A program made the translations under genes and the position numbers. From positions 606,586,209-606,650,208 of the forward strand of contig NC_081413.1 in the NCBI RefSeq assembly GCF_030272615.1: DNA of 64,000 nucleotides. Direction: 5' to 3'. The DNA comes from Cryptomeria japonica (taxonomy: Eukaryota > Streptophyta > Pinopsida > Cupressales > Cupressaceae). The notes under the pieces were generated by a model, which was not told the origin of the DNA, searched no databases, and worked only from the letters and a program-made list of their open reading frames with translations. Positions 36,432-48,260 of the stretch are shown one piece after another (within the stretch, counting starts at the first letter, position 1; every line of letters begins with the position of its first letter).

Positions 36432-36566
36432 ATTAAGGGGGAGTGTACATGACACCACCTAGTGGCTAAATCCTAGATTTAAGACCTAATAGGCATAAGA
36501 CCTTTAGGCATTATACGCTCCAAATTCAAATAATGCTTGGCCTTAGGTTATGCCATTGAGGGGGAG
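36432..36566 (+). promoter_or_regulatory. Two extra PPT-like tracts of element D
   Basis: ATTAAGGGGGAG (36432-36443) and ATTGAGGGGGAG (36555-36566) are each followed by TGTRCATG. They copy the true PPT at 37182-37193 and fit a duplicated 3' end. Confidence 0.75.
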
Positions 36567-36610
36567 TGTGCATGTCAATGACACCACCTAGTGGCTAAAT
36601 CCTTTATTTT

Positions 36611-36870
36611 TTAAGTCCTACGGGCACAGTATCGTAAGACCTACGGGCAGATTTTTTTTAAGTCCTACAGGCACAGTATCATAAGACCTACGGGCAGATT
36701 TTTTTTAAAGTCCTACGGGCACAGTATTGTAAGACCTACAAGAAGATTTTTTTTTAAGTCCTACGGGCACAGTATCGTAAGACCTACGAGTAGATTTTTT
36801 TTAAGACCTACAGGCATAGTATCGTAAGACCTACGGGCAGATTTTTTTAAGTCCTATGGGCATATTGTAA
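36611..36870 (+). repeat. 47-48-bp minisatellite, about five copies plus a partial
   Basis: Each unit contains AAGTCCTACGGGCACAGTAT, then CGTAAGACCTACGGGCAG and a T-run. Starts fall near 36613, 36660, 36708, 36756, 36803 and 36849. Each unit is itself a near-duplicate of two half-units. It lies in the multi-PPT 3' region of element D. Confidence 0.9.
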
Positions 36871-37181
36871 ATTCTTCTCCTTGTAAAACTTCCATTTGTA
36901 AAAGAATTGTATTAAGACCTACGAGCACTATGTAATGAACCTAGGGAGAGGCTAATTTGAGGGGACCGCGGCTCCAATATAATTTTTTAAGACCTCACAG
37001 CATCAATTTTAAAACATTGGGATTATAAATTATGACAAGATGACTTTCATGTAGTCCAGAATGCATGATCTTCATGTTGGCATATATTTGTGTCCCTATT
37101 TATCACTGTCAAAGAAGACCTACGTTACTGGGGTGCTTCATTTTTTCTTCTATGGAAATTGACATGTGATCCCCTATTAAC

Positions 37182-37193
37182 ATTAAGGGGGAG
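37182..37193 (+). promoter_or_regulatory. Polypurine tract of element D
   Basis: ATTAAGGGGGAG immediately precedes the 3' LTR. Confidence 0.94.
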
Positions 37194-37714
37194 TGTTAGA
37201 ACATAATGTTATTAGGGATCACATCCTTATGACATTTATATATAATGTTCTAATATAAGGTTATAAAACCTTATATATTATATGCTTTATAAGCATATCC
37301 CATTTGAAATAATTATAATCTAATAACTATTAGATTATTAATTATTTATGAGTGGGGGTTATTGAAAAGGTGTGACTAGTGAAGTCACCCTTCCTCCTAT
37401 ATTTAAGGAGGTTCTCTCTCATTTGAGAGGTGTGTGAATTTGGAGCTTTATGGTGAGTTGTATCACTATGCATATGTGGTATTATTGGCCATGTGGAAGT
37501 ATTGGAGGAGTATCCCCAGGTTCATGTCTATTTTATTATAGACTATATTTGTAAGTGTTTTAATTAAATGATGCTTTATGGGGTTTTTTACCCGGAAGGG
37601 TTTTCCCCATGTATATCTTGTGTAATGTGTACATTTTGCATGTATGTTTCATATTTCATTTACTTTATAATCTTGTTTATAATGATTAGTATCCTTAGAT
37701 CCTAATTTCTAACA
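37194..37714 (+). repeat. 3' LTR of element D (521 bp)
   Basis: It is the same length as the 5' copy, with about six single-base differences by eye, five of them transitions. ATTAA follows at 37715-37719. Confidence 0.95.
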
Positions 37715-37719
37715 ATTAA

Positions 37720-39051
37720 ATTGTTATAAATCCTTAATGGATAAAAAAGATGAAGTGTTTGTAATATGTGTAAATGAAGAACTTGTATGAGATATTTTAT
37801 CTTTCCTAGTATATGTCCTCTTTCCTTATGAATAGATGTTTAGACTCACATAAGAGAATGCATTGCATTAAAAATAATAAAGGAATATGGTTATGTAAAT
37901 AAACTTATGGTCTTAAAGGTCTAATGTTCACTCTCTAATACATCCAAGGCATTGTACCCTTGGAAGTTGTGTAGCGGTTACTCCCTTTGGTGTGACTAAT
38001 AATGGTCACCTTGTGATGTAGATTTGGATGAGTTGGATATATTACCTTGATTTAATTGGTGATCGAATGAAGTCTCATTAAAGTTCATTTGGTTTATGAA
38101 TTTCTGTAATTCTTCATTCATCTATTTTGTTCATATGGTGGCACTTGTCATGCTTTATTTCTTGTTGATTTCACTGGCAATTTTTTCGTGATTTAATGTT
38201 GAATTTGATGGTCTTTTCTTTTAGACTTTTCCCCTTTGTTGTTGTTGTTGTCTCTAGTGGTCATTTTGAATGATGAATATTGTGGGCCCTTGTGTTGTGT
38301 TAAGTGTAGCCTCTATCATGTTCACATCGAACCTCTTATAGTGTGTGCAAGGGAGAAAAAGAAAAGCACTAGACAGAGCGAATAATTAAATAATGATAAT
38401 ATTAATTGAGTAGATAAATATGTTAATAGATGAAAGGTAATGGTAAATTTCTGGATTTTATGAAATATCAAATAAAAGTGCATTTGGATTTAAGAAATTT
38501 GTAATAGTTAAACATAAATGAACTACGGATTTTCTATCTTCAATGAGTGCCTATGTGTAAAATGTTGCATAAAATGTATATCCATCTTCTTATTTGTGTG
38601 TAGCTAGATGTTAAAGGAGTGTTGGCATGCTTGAATGGTGTGAATTAATGTGTTTCATGCTTATACATTCTAACTCGGTGACATAAATCATAGTTTTGTC
38701 TAGCAAATGTGGATTAAATGAAGTTTTCTTGAAAATATTAAAATGACTTAGCATGCTTATTGTAAATAGTACAAGTATTGTGACTTGTTATATCTCTTGT
38801 GAAATGAATTCACCTTGAATAATTGGAGAGTAGTAAAGAAACTTTTGTTATCATTATCTTGCTTTGAGCTAGGAAAATTTAAAATTAAGAAGATTTATTG
38901 ATTGATGGATCCTTGAAAGAGAAAGATTAGGTATATTGTGTGCAATTGTGTTAAAGGAAAGATTTTAATTTGTCTATGTTTAAGAATTTTTAGATTAATG
39001 TGAGTATGTTTGCAACCTTTCAGGAGTAAGTCAAACCCAAGGGGGGTAGGA
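37720..39051 (+). other. Remaining internal region of element G with PPT
   Basis: This continues the internal region interrupted at 28592. No ORF is recognised. It ends in AAGGGGGGTAGGA (39039-39051), a PPT directly before the long LTR. Confidence 0.65.
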
Positions 39052-39865
39052 TGTAGTGCCCCTCCCCGATTCATCTTTCTTTTTTGTGCATCGATAGACT
39101 ATATTGGCATAGCTTAGACTATTTTATGATGTTGAGATTGGGTGTTTGTGGATTTACTTATGATTTGGATGTTTCTTTATTGGTGATAGACATATTATAT
39201 TTGCACTTGACATTATGATTTTATGAGAATGATGATGGACTCTTATTAGATGATCTATATGTATTCATTTCATATGCATGGTTAATATTTTTTTATGGTG
39301 ATTTGATGATATTTTATGATGTACTAACCCTATTTCATGATTATATTGGGTACAACGATGTCGATGATAGTGCTTGATTGTTGTGATTGTCTTCTAAGTG
39401 TATTTGTGATAGAGATGATGTCATATCACTCATTGCGAGCATGATATGATGTTGTGATTCTCTTCACTTGATTGTTTATTTGTGTTATATGTTATTGCAT
39501 ATGTTGTCATATATGTATTGGTGGTGATAGGTTTGTAGGTACCAGACATTGACTCCACATGGCTTCACAGGTCTGAGGGTGTCTTATCCCAATGACAAGT
39601 TGATTGGAGATGACATGAAAACCCATTTTACACTCTAGGTTTAAGTTGATTTCCCTTTTCAGCTTGGTGTCTTGGTGTGAAATGTTTTAGCGTCTAGAGG
39701 TCTCTTGAGTTATCCTATGTTGGTTTTCTTTGAAGTGTTATGATTATTGGTTTAATTATTAATTAATTAATTGATTTATATAGTTTAATAATGTTAAATT
39801 AAAATTAACGATTTACATAGTTAATAAATTAAATAAATTAGTTGATATTAATATTTAATAATAAC

Positions 39866-40000
39866 TTTTTTTCTTCTTTTTTTTTTATAGGTAATAGGCC
39901 GAAGCCGATAAGGTGTACATACCCTACCCCCTTGCGGGAGTTGAACTTGTGACCTCTCTTTCAAGAGCACAAGTTCTCCACCACTAGGCCAACTCAGGTT
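39866..40000 (-). mobile_element. tRNA-derived SINE
   Basis: On the minus strand a tRNA-like head has box A TGGCCTAGTGGTGG (39978-39991) and box B GGTCACAAGTTCAACTCC (39937-39954) at the usual spacing. A unique body and an A-rich 3' tail follow, seen as T-runs at 39866-39888 on the plus strand. The layout resembles the Au-type SINEs of plants. A related head lies at 60513-60568. A TSD is not clear. Confidence 0.8.
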
Positions 40001-40508
40001 GTACTAATGAGAGATTATTATTATTTTATCCTTTGGTTTTATATTTAATTTAATGATTTAATACCAAGGATTATTTATATTATTTATTTATGGTTTTTAT
40101 ATTAATGTGGGTATTTGTTTATATCCTTTGGTTATTTTATTAATGGGATTTTATAATTAATTGTGCCCATGGTTTATTTTATCATTTGTTGATTATAATA
40201 TTATCATTATTTATCTTTTACACTTTTGGGTTAATAAATATATTCTCTCTACCTAACCTATTATTCTATTGGTTGAATTATTGGGTAAGTTAATTATATA
40301 ATATTTTATTATTCTTACCTTGGTTTTTGGAAAGGATTGGTAGGAAATATATTTTAATTGTTTATTATGATTGGCCCTCTTGGGAGTTGTGATTGTGAGG
40401 ATATTATTATTTAATTGTTTGTTTATTTATATTATTTGTGGTTTATATTTAATTGGAACATTTATTTATAATGCCTTTGATTTATTTTATTAGGCTTTAA
40501 TTTATTAT

Positions 40509-40954
40509 TTATTTATTTTTTGATAAAAGTGGATAGAACCACTGAACTATATTAAATTTTAAAAGTTTTTTTACAGTGCCTGGTTCAAAAAGCACTAAAG
40601 GGAAAGAACCAGTAAGAAAACTCTTCAGTATTGCTTAAGTAACACAAGCCTATTCTACCCAATACCAAATGCCCATTGGCATAGTACATCAAAAAACCCA
40701 TCCCAATTACATAAGCCGCATTAGATATAAAGGAAGCCGCCAACAGAAGCATATAGAAGGAAGATTAAAGTATGATCACCGAAGGATGCATATCCATTGC
40801 TGCCAAAAAACACCAGTCTAAACCACCCCTATCTATGAAACACAATTCTCCAAACCACTGGTTAGAATGATACCACATAGCAGAAATGAAACCATAATCA
40901 GAGACCCTATCAAAATAAACACTGTGATCAAGCATAGCAGAACCCACACCAAAG
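40509..40954 (-). mobile_element. 5'-truncated LINE 3' end inside the LTR of element G
   Basis: On the minus strand the sequence ends in CCACTTTTATCAAAAAATAA and an AAATA-rich tail, as plant L1 LINEs do. A candidate 9-bp TSD, ATTTATTAT, lies at 40500-40508 and 40955-40963, though AT-richness weakens it. Base composition differs from the surrounding LTR. A 60-codon minus-strand frame (40947-40765) is open but too short to identify. A retrocopy of a host transcript is the alternative. Confidence 0.65.
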
Positions 40955-41524
40955 ATTTATTATATTATTATTACATTCTCTTGTTACTAATTGAGTAATT
41001 AAATATTATGTTTATACCTACCCTATTATTTTATTGGTTGAGATTTGAGGTTAAATAAATAATATTATTTTATATTTTTACCTCGAATTTGGGTAGGGTT
41101 GGTATGATTAATAATATATTTTTAATTATTTTGATGTCGGCCATGATTGGTTAGGGTTTTGGATTAATTTTTATATATTGAGTTTTCTGAGTTTTGTTGG
41201 GGGTTGGCTTGCTGGAGATAATTTTCATTATTGTGAAATTCATGATTTGGCTTGGATTTGAATTTGGAATTGGAGCTTGGATTTGGGATTGTGCTTCATT
41301 GAATTTTGTTATCCATTTTCTGTTAGTACCATGTTAGAGGGTTTATCCTTCTTTGCAATTATTTTCGAAAATATTATTTGGAAAAGATTGTCTACGGTAA
41401 ATTTTGGGTTGCTGGGGAATTTAAATAAATCAATTATAAATGTGTTGATTGGGATTATTGTATTATTTGGTTTAATTTTTTGGAAATGCTTGTTGTGAAT
41501 TTTTGGGCGTTTGGGAGTTGTCGG

Positions 41525-41890
41525 TGTCGCGAAAACGCTATTTAGTTTTTTATGTATTCTGCAGTAATTGTTGTATGTGTTACAGAACCCTGTGTAAGCG
41601 TCATAGTGTCATGAAAATGTTGTTTAGCTCATTAGTATTCTCCAGTAATTGTATGTGCGACAGAACCCTGTGTAAGCATCACAGTGTTGCGAAAATGATG
41701 TTTAGTCCATTATGTGTTTTGCAATAATTGGTATATGCGTGACAGAACCCTGTGTGAGCGTCACATTGTTGCGAATGCAATGTTTAACCTGATATATATT
41801 CTGCATTAACTATTATATGCATGACAAAACCTTGTGAATGCATTGCAGAGTGTCGTAAACACATTGTTTGATTTTGTATTGTTGTTTTGG
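41525..41890 (+). repeat. About 81-bp tandem repeat in the LTR of element G, four copies and a partial
   Basis: Units start with TGTCGCGAAAACGC-like sequence at 41525, 41607, 41685, 41767 and 41851 (spacings 82, 78, 82, 84) and share ACAGAACCCTGTGTAAGCGTC. CG dinucleotides in the first copy are progressively TG or CA in others, which fits deamination. Confidence 0.88.
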
Positions 41891-43716
41891 CTTTTTGAGT
41901 CACGTTGTTTGACTTTGTTTTTCATACCAAAGGCTTATTTTGATGTTGTATGAGTGTCTTGAGGTGATCTGGGACTGTGTTGTTGATTTATTGAACTTTT
42001 GTATTTTTAGTTTTTAATAGAATGGCTTACGCCTTTTGGCAAATATTGCAAGATGTGTTATTCCTTGTTGTTATTACTCTTTGGGCTCATTTTGTTGGTA
42101 TCATAGCTTATATGCATGATGTGTGTTCCATGTTGTTTACAAGGTTGATGACATATGCTATTCATGTCTCATGAGTTTATATTGATTGATAAACCTTGGT
42201 TATCCAATTAGATTATTTGAGAGCCCTTGTTTATGTGTTGTGCATTGTTGTTACCCTAAGCTCTAAGTGCATGTTAGGGGGAGTGGGATTTCAAGTGGGT
42301 GACTGGGGTCATGAGGATTAGACTACTAGGTTACCCAGAGTCTAGACTGCCAGGATATCTCATTGGGAGTTTACCTTGTAATCAAGTGATAACATAAATA
42401 ATTAATCTAAATGGGATGGGTAGAGGTAAATCACCATAATAAGATAGGAAATGGATTTGTGGCCTCAACTCATGTCCCTAGTGTGATTTATCGATCCAGG
42501 AATGGTTGGGTAGACCTTGGTGATCCAGGTAAGTCGAACTCCCTAGATATCCTCAAAGGTTGAGATGGCTCCGCATGAGTATCACGGATGTCAGGACAAG
42601 TTCCCATGGTAGCTACATGTGATGACATTCTTTCCCTACATGTAGGTCCTAGCACCTGGAGTCTTGATTTGCAAGTTGCCTCTGGAGATTTGTGTTGGAG
42701 TCTTATGTTATTTGAGCTTAAGTTAGCCTTGTGTTGTGTTTTTGGTTGTTTCGTTTGGTTGTTAGATGTTAGCCTAGATGTAGAGTGTGTGTGGGATCTT
42801 GTGTCATCTCCTAGCACAGGGGGTGGTTCCTTTGGTTCCACATGGTCGGGTGGTTTGATGCCTTCTTTCATTGGGATGTTCTTCATTGGTTTCTCTTGCG
42901 CGTGGATGTGGATTCTTTCATTATAGCTCATGGATGGATTCTTCTACCAGATTATTGTAATATGATTTATGTGGCATTTGTATATTGTAGAATTTATGAT
43001 GTAATTATATATGTAGTTGAGATCCATACTCCTTGATGTAAATGGTTGATGTATATATAATGATAGGTGATACATTAGGTCATGATTATAATACTTGTCA
43101 AAAAATGTAATTTGGTAACTTGGATAATGCTTATTAAAGGAATTGATTCTTTGGCATACACTTAGAGTTGTGAGAATGATTATGACGTTTAAGGAAATGG
43201 TTTAGTAATGTGGTAATTAGAATTGAAAATGGTATAATGATGTTAGGTTGTTGAATAAAAGATTGGGATTAGGAAGATTTTGTATTGGTGCTCTTAAAAT
43301 GAATCATAAGGGTTATATGGGATTTGCATTATTGATGAATGGAAATCATGATAATTGGATTAGTGAAGGATTCTAATGTGAGCATGAAAAAAAATAGTAT
43401 TAGTCGATTAGAATTCTCTAGATTGTGGTAGTAAATGTGATATATGCTTAGGTTGATATGTTCTTGAGGATGTTGTAGGTAATGACATTGAGATGCCCTA
43501 GGACATGTTATTGATGTATTGTGTATATTTTTGCTTGCTTTATGTGCTCTTGTAATTATGTTCATGAAGGTTAATTGTTTATCATATTAATGAATTTTAA
43601 TTGCATATGAGTAGTTGATTATATATGTTGTAATAATTGATGCTTTAAAAAAATAATTATCTCTATTTGCATATTAGATGGTTAGTTTCACTGTGGTATT
43701 TTTGGCGGGCATTACA

Positions 43717-45799
43717 CTTACCCCCAGGATTTAATTTTTAGTTGTTTAAATATCAAGTTCAATCAAGGAACCTCTCATTGCTAAGAGGAGAGACTTTGTC
43801 TCATCATAACTATGTGTGAAATATATATTTTGTCTTCAACACGTTGGTGACAAAATATTCACCTAACACAACACTTAATCAATCACATGGATATAAACGG
43901 TCCACATCTGATTCATCTTAGTGCAAATGAATGGATAGCTAATCCACAACCCACATAACTTGATTATTTAAGAAATGAAAAGTGAAAACTCATCATCACA
44001 TTCGTAAGCTGCAAACTGAGGTATCAAAAAGAATAATCTTGTAGACCAAATGACTAAAACACCTTATCAATCTCATATCTAATTTTCTAAATATGTCTAC
44101 AACTAAGTACCATAGTCAAGGAACCGGTCAAGAATCAAGGAGATAAGAAACAACCTCCTAATACCAAACCAAATCACAACCAAACCACCACAAACCTAAT
44201 CATATCATGGTAATGCATAAGTAAACCTAGATAATTGTGACACTATAATCATCACCAACATTGTACCTACACTCAACTATCACCCATATGAGACTTCACA
44301 TCTCAAACCATGTACTTGAAATCAAATTCAACTTGTGTACTTGTCAGTATCAAAGTCCAACTTTGAAAAAACACATATAAACCTATACCAGGCAGCACCA
44401 AATCTGAAAATCAGCTATATCATCATGAATACCATGTAAAAATTACACTCCCATAAGGTTTCGCCTCTTGACACATCTGGATGCTCACACAATCACGCCC
44501 TGATTCTTAGGCATCTACATGTTTCAAACAAGTACACAACTCTTCATACTCTTGACTCATCTAGATGCTCACACAATCACACCCAGATTCTTAGGCACCT
44601 ACAAGTTTCAAACAAGTACACAACTCTCTATAGTAATCAAATTAAGAAAATAATAGCACCACTATGTACTAAATTGAATGTGCTCTTCAATGCCTATTTG
44701 AAATCAAAAATTTAATTTTGTATGCAAAAGTTATGCTCAAAACCATGAAAAAGAGAACATCTAACTTCCAAACCCCCAAAAATGATCAAAACATCAAAAT
44801 CGTGGACTCAAATATTTAACATTATGCAGTGCTTGGAGAGAGTTTTTCGTCAACTATAAGAAGTCAAAAAACTAATTCCCTATGTGAAAGTTATGCTCGT
44901 TAAAAAATTGTCGCTTTCAACATTTTAATTTTTGAAAAATTTCAACCAAAAATCAAAGCCATGGATTCAACCACTTATTCATTTTGATTTGATTTAAATA
45001 TTTTAAAGTGCCCATAAAAAGGTGGGGTGGGCAGTTTAATAAATTTTTATTTAACTTCAAATATTTTAAAAGTCATTAGATTTTTTACATCAACGATTAA
45101 CTTTAGACTTTAAACAAACACTTTTTGAATGGGAGGTCATGGGTGGGTATAGTTGTGGCAGACTAACATGACTTGCCACTGTACCTTGCGATATCACTTG
45201 GTAGCATAGGGGTACATTTATTATTTTTTTATTTTTTCTTCTGCAAGTAATAATTTAAAGGGGTTGCTTAGAATATATATATATATATAATTTCTGATGG
45301 CACCTCAAGAGGTACAATCATATGACCCAATCTAGGCTAAAAATAAAACCCTTCTTTTCAACTTGGTCAAAATAGGACAAATTTATATCAATTTTTTATT
45401 TCTCGACCAACCTAGATCCAATGGAGAAGTATGTTTTGTCTCTAAAGGTCATTTACAAAATTTCCCCTAAAAAACCCTCATATGAAAGCCCATTTTAAGA
45501 AACCCTTTTCACCAATTTATCTTAAACTCCAGATTTGCCAACAACCCATTATAATAACAAACCCAAAACTCTCAAATTTACAATTAAAAAACCTACAAAA
45601 ATATATCTTACATTATAATGTCTCAAATATTTCATGCATAGCCATGGCTCCAACTTTACATCTAATCCACTCAAGCTAGGGTTATACCTCAAAATCCAAC
45701 CATGAAAACTCTCATACCACGTGATATGAAATAATGCAATAATATCCAATTCAAAAAATTTATATCGTTGGAAAACTTGTTCTGTGTTATTTCCATTCA
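43717..45799. other. Non-coding A-rich DNA of unclear origin
   Basis: No gene is supported. It holds the tandem duplication at 44465-44632 and a (TA)n run near 45275-45290. It is perhaps the untranslated 3' part of an LTR element. Confidence 0.4.
44465..44632 (+). repeat. 84-bp tandem duplication
   Basis: Two copies start at 44465 and 44549. They share CTCTTGAC, GATGCTCACACAATCAC and GTTTCAAACAAGTACACAAC, with several mismatches. Confidence 0.85.
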
Positions 45800-46822
45800 T
45801 ATAAGTTTTCTTTCCAGATTCTGCTTTAGGTATATTTTATTCAGTTTTTTGCTTTTCAGCACTCTAGTGAATATCTTGGATGTTTCAGGTCCTGAGATCT
45901 CTTTCTTTGAGTAGGATGTCTTGTCTTTGGCTATTCTTTTGTTTTCAGTCTTATGTATCTTCTGATCATTGTAGCATTTTATTTATGCAAATGCACTGAG
46001 ATAAAGTGCTATCATGCATTGTATACTTGGGATCTTGCACATTTTGTGCCTTATTGTACATGCACTACTTATAAAGTGTCATGGGGGGATTGATGTTTGC
46101 CTTTGTTTGCCATCTACCTTTATCACGTGAGTGTTCCTTCCGCGACATTAGCCTCATGATGTGTGTCAATTGAGTGTTTCTTCCATGACACTATGCACTT
46201 TCTCTATATCTTTGATGTTCCTGGTTCTTCATCATGTAGCTCTTGTTGGCCATTCTTTTCAGTGTACATGTCCCTCTCCCTTTTCAGCGTTATGGGGAGG
46301 TTTGTCCTATTTTTCTAATGCTTCCTTGGTTTGATTGATCAGCTCTTCAAGCTTTGGTTTTTCATGCCATTTGTATCTTCGAGTTCAGTTGTTTGCCTTC
46401 GTTTTCCATCTGATTCGAGTAGTGTCATTTGAGGGCACTCATGCAAATTACAGTCTTCTCTACCTAGTCATGTTATATTTTAGTGGAGGTTCTTCAGATC
46501 AGCAATTACTCTTCGACAGTGTTTGCAACTATTTTCATGCTTCGGTGGTGTTCTTCATTCTCTTCTTTTTGGCCCTATCTTTTGGAACACTCTTGTTTGG
46601 AGGCTTCTTAGTCCTTCACTTGAGCTTTCATCTCTTCTTGGAGGGGATTTTTGTTCCCACAAGGTTTTCTCTTTTTTCTCCACTTTATCGAGATTTTATT
46701 GTACTTGGGTACCTCATCAGGCTTAGTTGTCAAGACCCATTGTTGCTTTCCTACATTTTTTACATGTTTTTTCAGTCCTTAGTTGTTTTTTAGCTACTCC
46801 CTAAGTTCATCTTAAAGGGGGG
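45800..46822 (+). other. 3' untranslated end of a copia-type element (element J) with PPT
   Basis: T-rich plus-strand sequence has no identified domain; the 152-codon open frame at 46335-46793 matches nothing I recognise. It ends in AAAGGGGGG (46814-46822), a PPT directly before an LTR start. Confidence 0.55.
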
Positions 46823-47090
46823 TGTTAGAGTAATATTTTATTAGCTAATAATTATTTATTTAATTATTAGTCTATTATACTCTATGCTTAAGCTAAACTT
46901 AGGAATCTTATAATTCTTTAGGATTTTCACCTTTAGGGTTTTGAGTATCCTCTTATAAGGATTCTCTCTTTGTATTTTAATAACAACTATAATTATTGAA
47001 TTGCATTCTTGTTGCACAATCAATATGACTCCTCTTTTTTGGATCTTTGAATTCTTGCCTCCATAACTTTTTTGCTTCTCTCCTTCTGTG
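46823..47090 (+). repeat. 3' LTR of element J (right end uncertain)
   Basis: It begins TGTTAGAGTAATATTTTATT right after the PPT, as in many plant copia LTRs. The right boundary is a guess; I find neither a second LTR nor a TSD. Confidence 0.55.
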
Positions 47091-47159
47091 ACAAGCAGGG
47101 AAAACTTTAAGAAACCCCCCCTTGGACAAGGTGTAAAAACCTGGTCAAAGCTATATAAT

Positions 47160-47495
47160 TCCCGAGGAAAATTTTAATTTAACTGGCGAATTTTTGCGGT
47201 TTACGAAGAAAATAATAATCTCCATTGGCAAATTAGTCATGATCGCTCAAAGTTTGTGAAAAATCCTGGCAAATTGTAATGTTTTTAAAACCAAAAAAAT
47301 ATTTGCATGGGCGAATTGTAATGTTTTTAAAACCAAAAAAATATTTGCATTGGTGATTTCAACCTATTTTCAAACCATTAAAAAAAAAATTGGCGATTTC
47401 AACCTATTTTCAAACCATAAAAATAAAATATTGGCGATTTCAAGCTATTTTCAAACCATAAAAAAATATATTGGCGATTTCAAGATATTAAGTCA
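47160..47495. repeat. Degenerate tandem repeat with TTGGCGATTTCAA units
   Basis: Two 46-bp units carrying GTAATGTTTTTAAAACCAAA are followed by four units of TTGGCGATTTCAA plus CTATTTTCAAACCATAAA, at about 43-48 bp spacing. The words are close to those in 1-760 and 58.9-59.2 kb. Confidence 0.8.
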
Positions 47496-48260
47496 TTAAA
47501 ACACGTGGCACACAGTCATCAACTCTCTGCCTAAAAGACTGCCCATTAGAAAATCTCACGACCTAGCAACAAGCCCTTATGACTCTATCTCCAACTTCCA
47601 AGTTAAAAATGTTAAGCCTTCATAACCTCGAGATCTAGCCACTGAGGGAAACTGAACTGCCACTCGCCAATTCTCAACCATAAAATGTTAAGTCCTCGTC
47701 ACCACAGCGACTTGGAGATAGTGGTAAATTTAACCCTTGTCGCATACTTGCCAACATAAAATTGTTTATCTCTTAACTGCTAACACTTCACTTGCAAGCT
47801 CGCGACTTGATCAGGTCTTCAGACATTTAACTTAGTGAGCTGGTGATAACCATAAAACTTAACCACAAACTGTCTAGTCACTAGCTCGCGACTTATAAAA
47901 GCTAACATTAAACAAACATGAGAGCTAGAGACAACTGTATGAAATGAGTTACTCGCTAACTCTCGTGGCTATAATGTATGACATTAGACCAACTCGAGAC
48001 CTCACGACCAAAGCAATTTCATTAACAATCTCCAGCTCGATAACATAAAACGCTAACACCCAAAAAGCTAGAGACCTCGCGATGTAAACCCAAACCAACT
48101 TGTCGTCAGCTCGCAGCTTGATCACGTCTTCAGACATTTTACCTCGCAAGCTGGTGATAACCATAAAACTTAACCACAAACTATCTAGTCGCTAGCTCGC
48201 AACCTAAAAAATGCTAACATTAAACAAATATGAGAGCTAGTGACAACTATGGTGGCAAGC
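47496..48260. repeat. CTCGCAAC-word-rich block, including a 304-bp direct duplication
   Basis: A unit from CTTGATCAGGTCTTCAGACA (47812) to about 47940 recurs at 48118-48245. It shares AGCTGGTGATAACCATAAAA and GCTAACATTAAACAAA. Words such as CTCGCGAC and CTCGCAAC appear dozens of times. Related sequence in the same orientation and order lies at 54160-55170, so the two blocks flank the ORF at 50456-53863 as LTR-like or UTR-like repeats. Confidence 0.75.

Larger units (their letters stand above)
28593..37714 (+). mobile_element. Element D: young copia-type LTR element without recognisable pol
   Basis: Two 521-bp LTRs with about six differences (about 1% by eye), a perfect ATTAA TSD, a perfect initiator-Met PBS and a PPT define a complete insertion. 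Three AAGGGGGAGTGT-like tracts (36432, 36555 and 37182) form a Sirevirus-style multi-PPT. After removing nested E, about 4 kb of internal DNA remains with no convincing gag or pol frame, so D is non-autonomous or very eroded internally. The young LTRs make erosion alone an unlikely explanation. Confidence 0.93.
27757..43716 (+). mobile_element. Element G: large-LTR non-autonomous (LARD-like) element hosting D and E
   Basis: G consists of a truncated 5' LTR, an internal region of about 1.57 kb once D and its TSD are removed (28354-28592 plus 37720-39051), a PPT and a 4,665-bp 3' LTR. Neither internal part has a recognisable ORF. Long LTRs with a short non-coding interior fit the LARD definition. 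The 5' LTR truncation removes the left TSD. Confidence 0.8.
39052..43716 (+). repeat. 3' LTR of element G (4,665 bp)
   Basis: It runs from TGTAGTGCCCCTCCCCG to TTGGCGGGCATTACA. It shares ends and internal blocks with E and F, for example CTTCACAGGTCTGAGGGTGTC (39563 on) and CCTAGCACAGGGGGTGG with CATGGTCGGGTGG (about 42811-42855). Its last 600 bp match 27757-28353. It carries a SINE, a LINE fragment and an internal tandem repeat as later or internal features. Confidence 0.88.

Noticed and set aside
42488-42931. Overlapping open frames of 147 and 112 codons on opposite strands
   Set aside because: They lie within the 3' LTR of G, in a GC-richer island also present in E and F without the frames being kept.
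46335-46793. 152-codon plus-strand open frame
   Set aside because: It is very Phe/Leu-rich, consistent with T-rich DNA, and lies in the untranslated end before a PPT and LTR. No family is recognised.
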